From assembly GCF_012910715.1 (NCBI RefSeq), contig NZ_JABBHF010000001.1:503170-567169 (forward strand): a stretch of DNA of 64,000 nt, in the 5' to 3' direction. Both the position numbers and the translations under genes were made by a program. Positions 62,761-64,000 of this stretch are shown here, piece by piece; the first letter of the stretch is position 1, and each line of letters starts with the position of its first letter. The notes beneath the pieces are model-generated. The model was given only the letters and a program-made list of their open reading frames with translations, was not told the DNA's origin and searched no databases. The DNA comes from Flavivirga algicola (GTDB lineage Bacteria; Bacteroidota; Bacteroidia; Flavobacteriales; Flavobacteriaceae).

Positions 62761-64000
62761 TTGAAATTATTTAAACCATTCTACATACAATCCCGTTTTT
62801 TTTATGCAGGCATTGGCATTGTTGTATTATTTGCTTTAAGTTATTTCATCCCCCTATTATTTAATATAGCCCAACTTTCCATATTAATCCTCATACTCTT
62901 GTTCTTTTTAGATTTTCTAATTGTTTTTATTGGAAAAAATAAACTTGAGGCTTCAAGAGTAGTTCCTGATAAGTTTTCTAACGGTGATAAAAACCAAATA
63001 AAACTAACCATTCGCAATAACTATCCTATTTCAGTTTATTTAGAAGTTATTGATGAAGTTCCTGAACAATTTCAAGTAAGAGACTTTAAAATTAAGGAAA
63101 GTATTCCGCCTCGTAAATCAAGATTAATTCAGTATGATTTAAAGCCAACAGAACGTGGTGAATATCATTTTGGATGTTTGAATGTGTATGCATCCTCCGT
63201 CATAAAATTAGTTGCGAAGCGTTTTATATTCGATGAAGGCACTATGGTGCCAACCTATCCAAGTTTTAAGCAATTAAAAAAATTTGAGCTTCTAAATATT
63301 AATAAAAACTCGTTAGAATATGGTCTAAAAAAAGTAAGGCGTCTTGGACATTCCATGGAATTTGAACAAATCAAAGACTATGTTTTAGGAGATGATTTAC
63401 GCACCATAAACTGGAAAGCAACAGCAAAGAAAAATCAGCTGATGGTCAATCAGTTTCAAGATGAAAAATCACAACCAGTTTATTCTATTATTGATAAAGG
63501 CCGTATTATGAAAATGCCTTTTAATGGTCTAAGTCTTTTGGATTATGCCATTAATGCCGCTCTGGTAATAAGTAATGTTGTTTTAAAAAAACATGATAAA
63601 GCTGGTATGTTTTCATTTTCCAAACACATAGACAATGTTGTTGTTGCAGAACGAAGAAGCTCGCAAATGCAGCTTATTTTAGAATCACTCTATAATGTTA
63701 ATACCGATTTCTTTGAAAGTGACTTTAGTCGATTATACGGAAGTATAAAGCGCCATATTACACATAGAAGCCTTATTTTAATGTATACCAATTTTGAAAC
63801 ACTAGATGGCTTAAACAGGCAATTATCATATTTAAAGGCTATTTCTAAAAGTCATTTATTAGTGGTTATTTTTTTTAAAAACACAGAGCTTAGCACTTTA
63901 ATCAGTGAAAAGGCAGAAACAGTACAACAAGTTTACGATAAAGTCATTGCCGAAAAATTCGCATTTGAAAAACGTCTTATCGTAAATGAATTAAAAAAAT
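62761..64000 (+). CDS. DUF58 domain protein (TTG start; cut by the window edge)
   Basis: About 413 codons visible, no stop before the edge. TTG at 62761 gives MKLFKPFYIQSRFFYAG, followed by two membrane helices (about 15-32 and 38-57), a beta-rich region (about 70-180) and the DUF58 signature around IKDYVLGDDLRTINWKATAK. The C-terminal part continues the vWA-like fold (YSIIDKGRIMKMPFN). It partners with MoxR. The role is presumed to be part of a cell-envelope protein complex. The gap to MoxR contains two heptanucleotide repeats. Confidence 0.94.
   Translation, partial: MKLFKPFYIQSRFFYAGIGIVVLFALSYFIPLLFNIAQLSILILILLFFLDFLIVFIGKNKLEASRVVPDKFSNGDKNQIKLTIRNNYPISVYLEVIDEVPEQFQVRDFKIKESIPPRKSRLIQYDLKPTERGEYHFGCLNVYASSVIKLVAKRFIFDEGTMVPTYPSFKQLKKFELLNINKNSLEYGLKKVRRLGHSMEFEQIKDYVLGDDLRTINWKATAKKNQLMVNQFQDEKSQPVYSIIDKGRIMKMPFNGLSLLDYAINAALVISNVVLKKHDKAGMFSFSKHIDNVVVAERRSSQMQLILESLYNVNTDFFESDFSRLYGSIKRHITHRSLILMYTNFETLDGLNRQLSYLKAISKSHLLVVIFFKNTELSTLISEKAETVQQVYDKVIAEKFAFEKRLIVNELKK

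Noticed and set aside
1-64000. tRNA, rRNA or riboswitch
   Set aside because: No stretch with the characteristic cloverleaf arms, rRNA blocks or riboswitch cores was recognised by eye; a covariance-model search would be decisive.

Overview
The window is AT-rich chromosomal DNA of a member of the Bacteroidota, most likely a marine Flavobacteriaceae. Three kinds of evidence agree. Several promoters fit the Bacteroidota pattern TTTG-N19-TAnnTTTG (best at 5616-5646 and 32441-32471). Secreted proteins carry C-terminal type IX secretion (T9SS) sorting domains (6746-7681, 7789-9726, 17957-19648). Many families are typical of flavobacteria: DUF4856, 2TM, a LETM1-like protein, Crp/Fnr with DoxX, and TonB-dependent receptors with an N-terminal carboxypeptidase-like domain. 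No rRNA, tRNA, CRISPR array, insertion sequence or prophage was seen.

Layout, left half. 1-5646: a minus-strand iron-acquisition cluster (DUF4856 lipoprotein, imelysin-like lipoprotein, HTTM membrane protein, FecA-like receptor running off the left edge), with one good promoter and two strong internal hairpins. 5727-12252: HMG-CoA lyase, two T9SS cargo proteins (spondin-like; M43 metalloprotease), pyrD and pepT. 12465-16610: an ECF sigma factor with two small partner genes, a LETM1-like protein, a Crp/Fnr regulator, an AhpD-like protein and DoxX. 16784-22964: an LpxD-type acyltransferase, a CotH-family T9SS protein, a PLP-dependent decarboxylase-like enzyme, and an SDR/AraC pair. 23082-26615: a minus-strand operon with a TPR protein, a LytS-type kinase fused to a 2TM domain, two free 2TM proteins and a LytTR regulator. 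26782-30888: an esterase with TPRs, TonB, and an M48 protease with a TerB-like tail.

Layout, right half. 31043-35123: a small secreted protein, an FMN reductase, an Rrf2 regulator with a probable operator, an outer-membrane protein, a SnoaL-like protein and an ECF sigma factor with a Cys-rich tail. 35185-43237: a TonB-dependent receptor, a type II NADH dehydrogenase, a third ECF sigma factor with a membrane partner, a pseudouridine synthase and topB. 43480-46987: a fibrinogen-like surface protein, an acyltransferase, and NUDIX and peptidylprolyl isomerase genes that diverge with only 4 bp between their start codons. 47052-57185: a polysaccharide-degradation cluster (DUF1593/Sde182-like, GH95, a beta-helix + GH43 fusion, GH2). 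57186-57918: a gene-free stretch with a roughly 90-bp tandem repeat. 57919-64000: the RDD / SpoIIM / DUF4129 / DUF4350 / MoxR / DUF58 cluster, cut by the right edge.

Most of the window is ordinary flavobacterial chromosome. The parts most worth a second look are the hairpin-punctuated iron cluster, the kinase-2TM operon, the beta-helix/GH43 fusion, a repeat-derived in-frame segment inside pyrD, heptanucleotide tandem repeats at three intergenic sites, and two short coding-like islands between genes.
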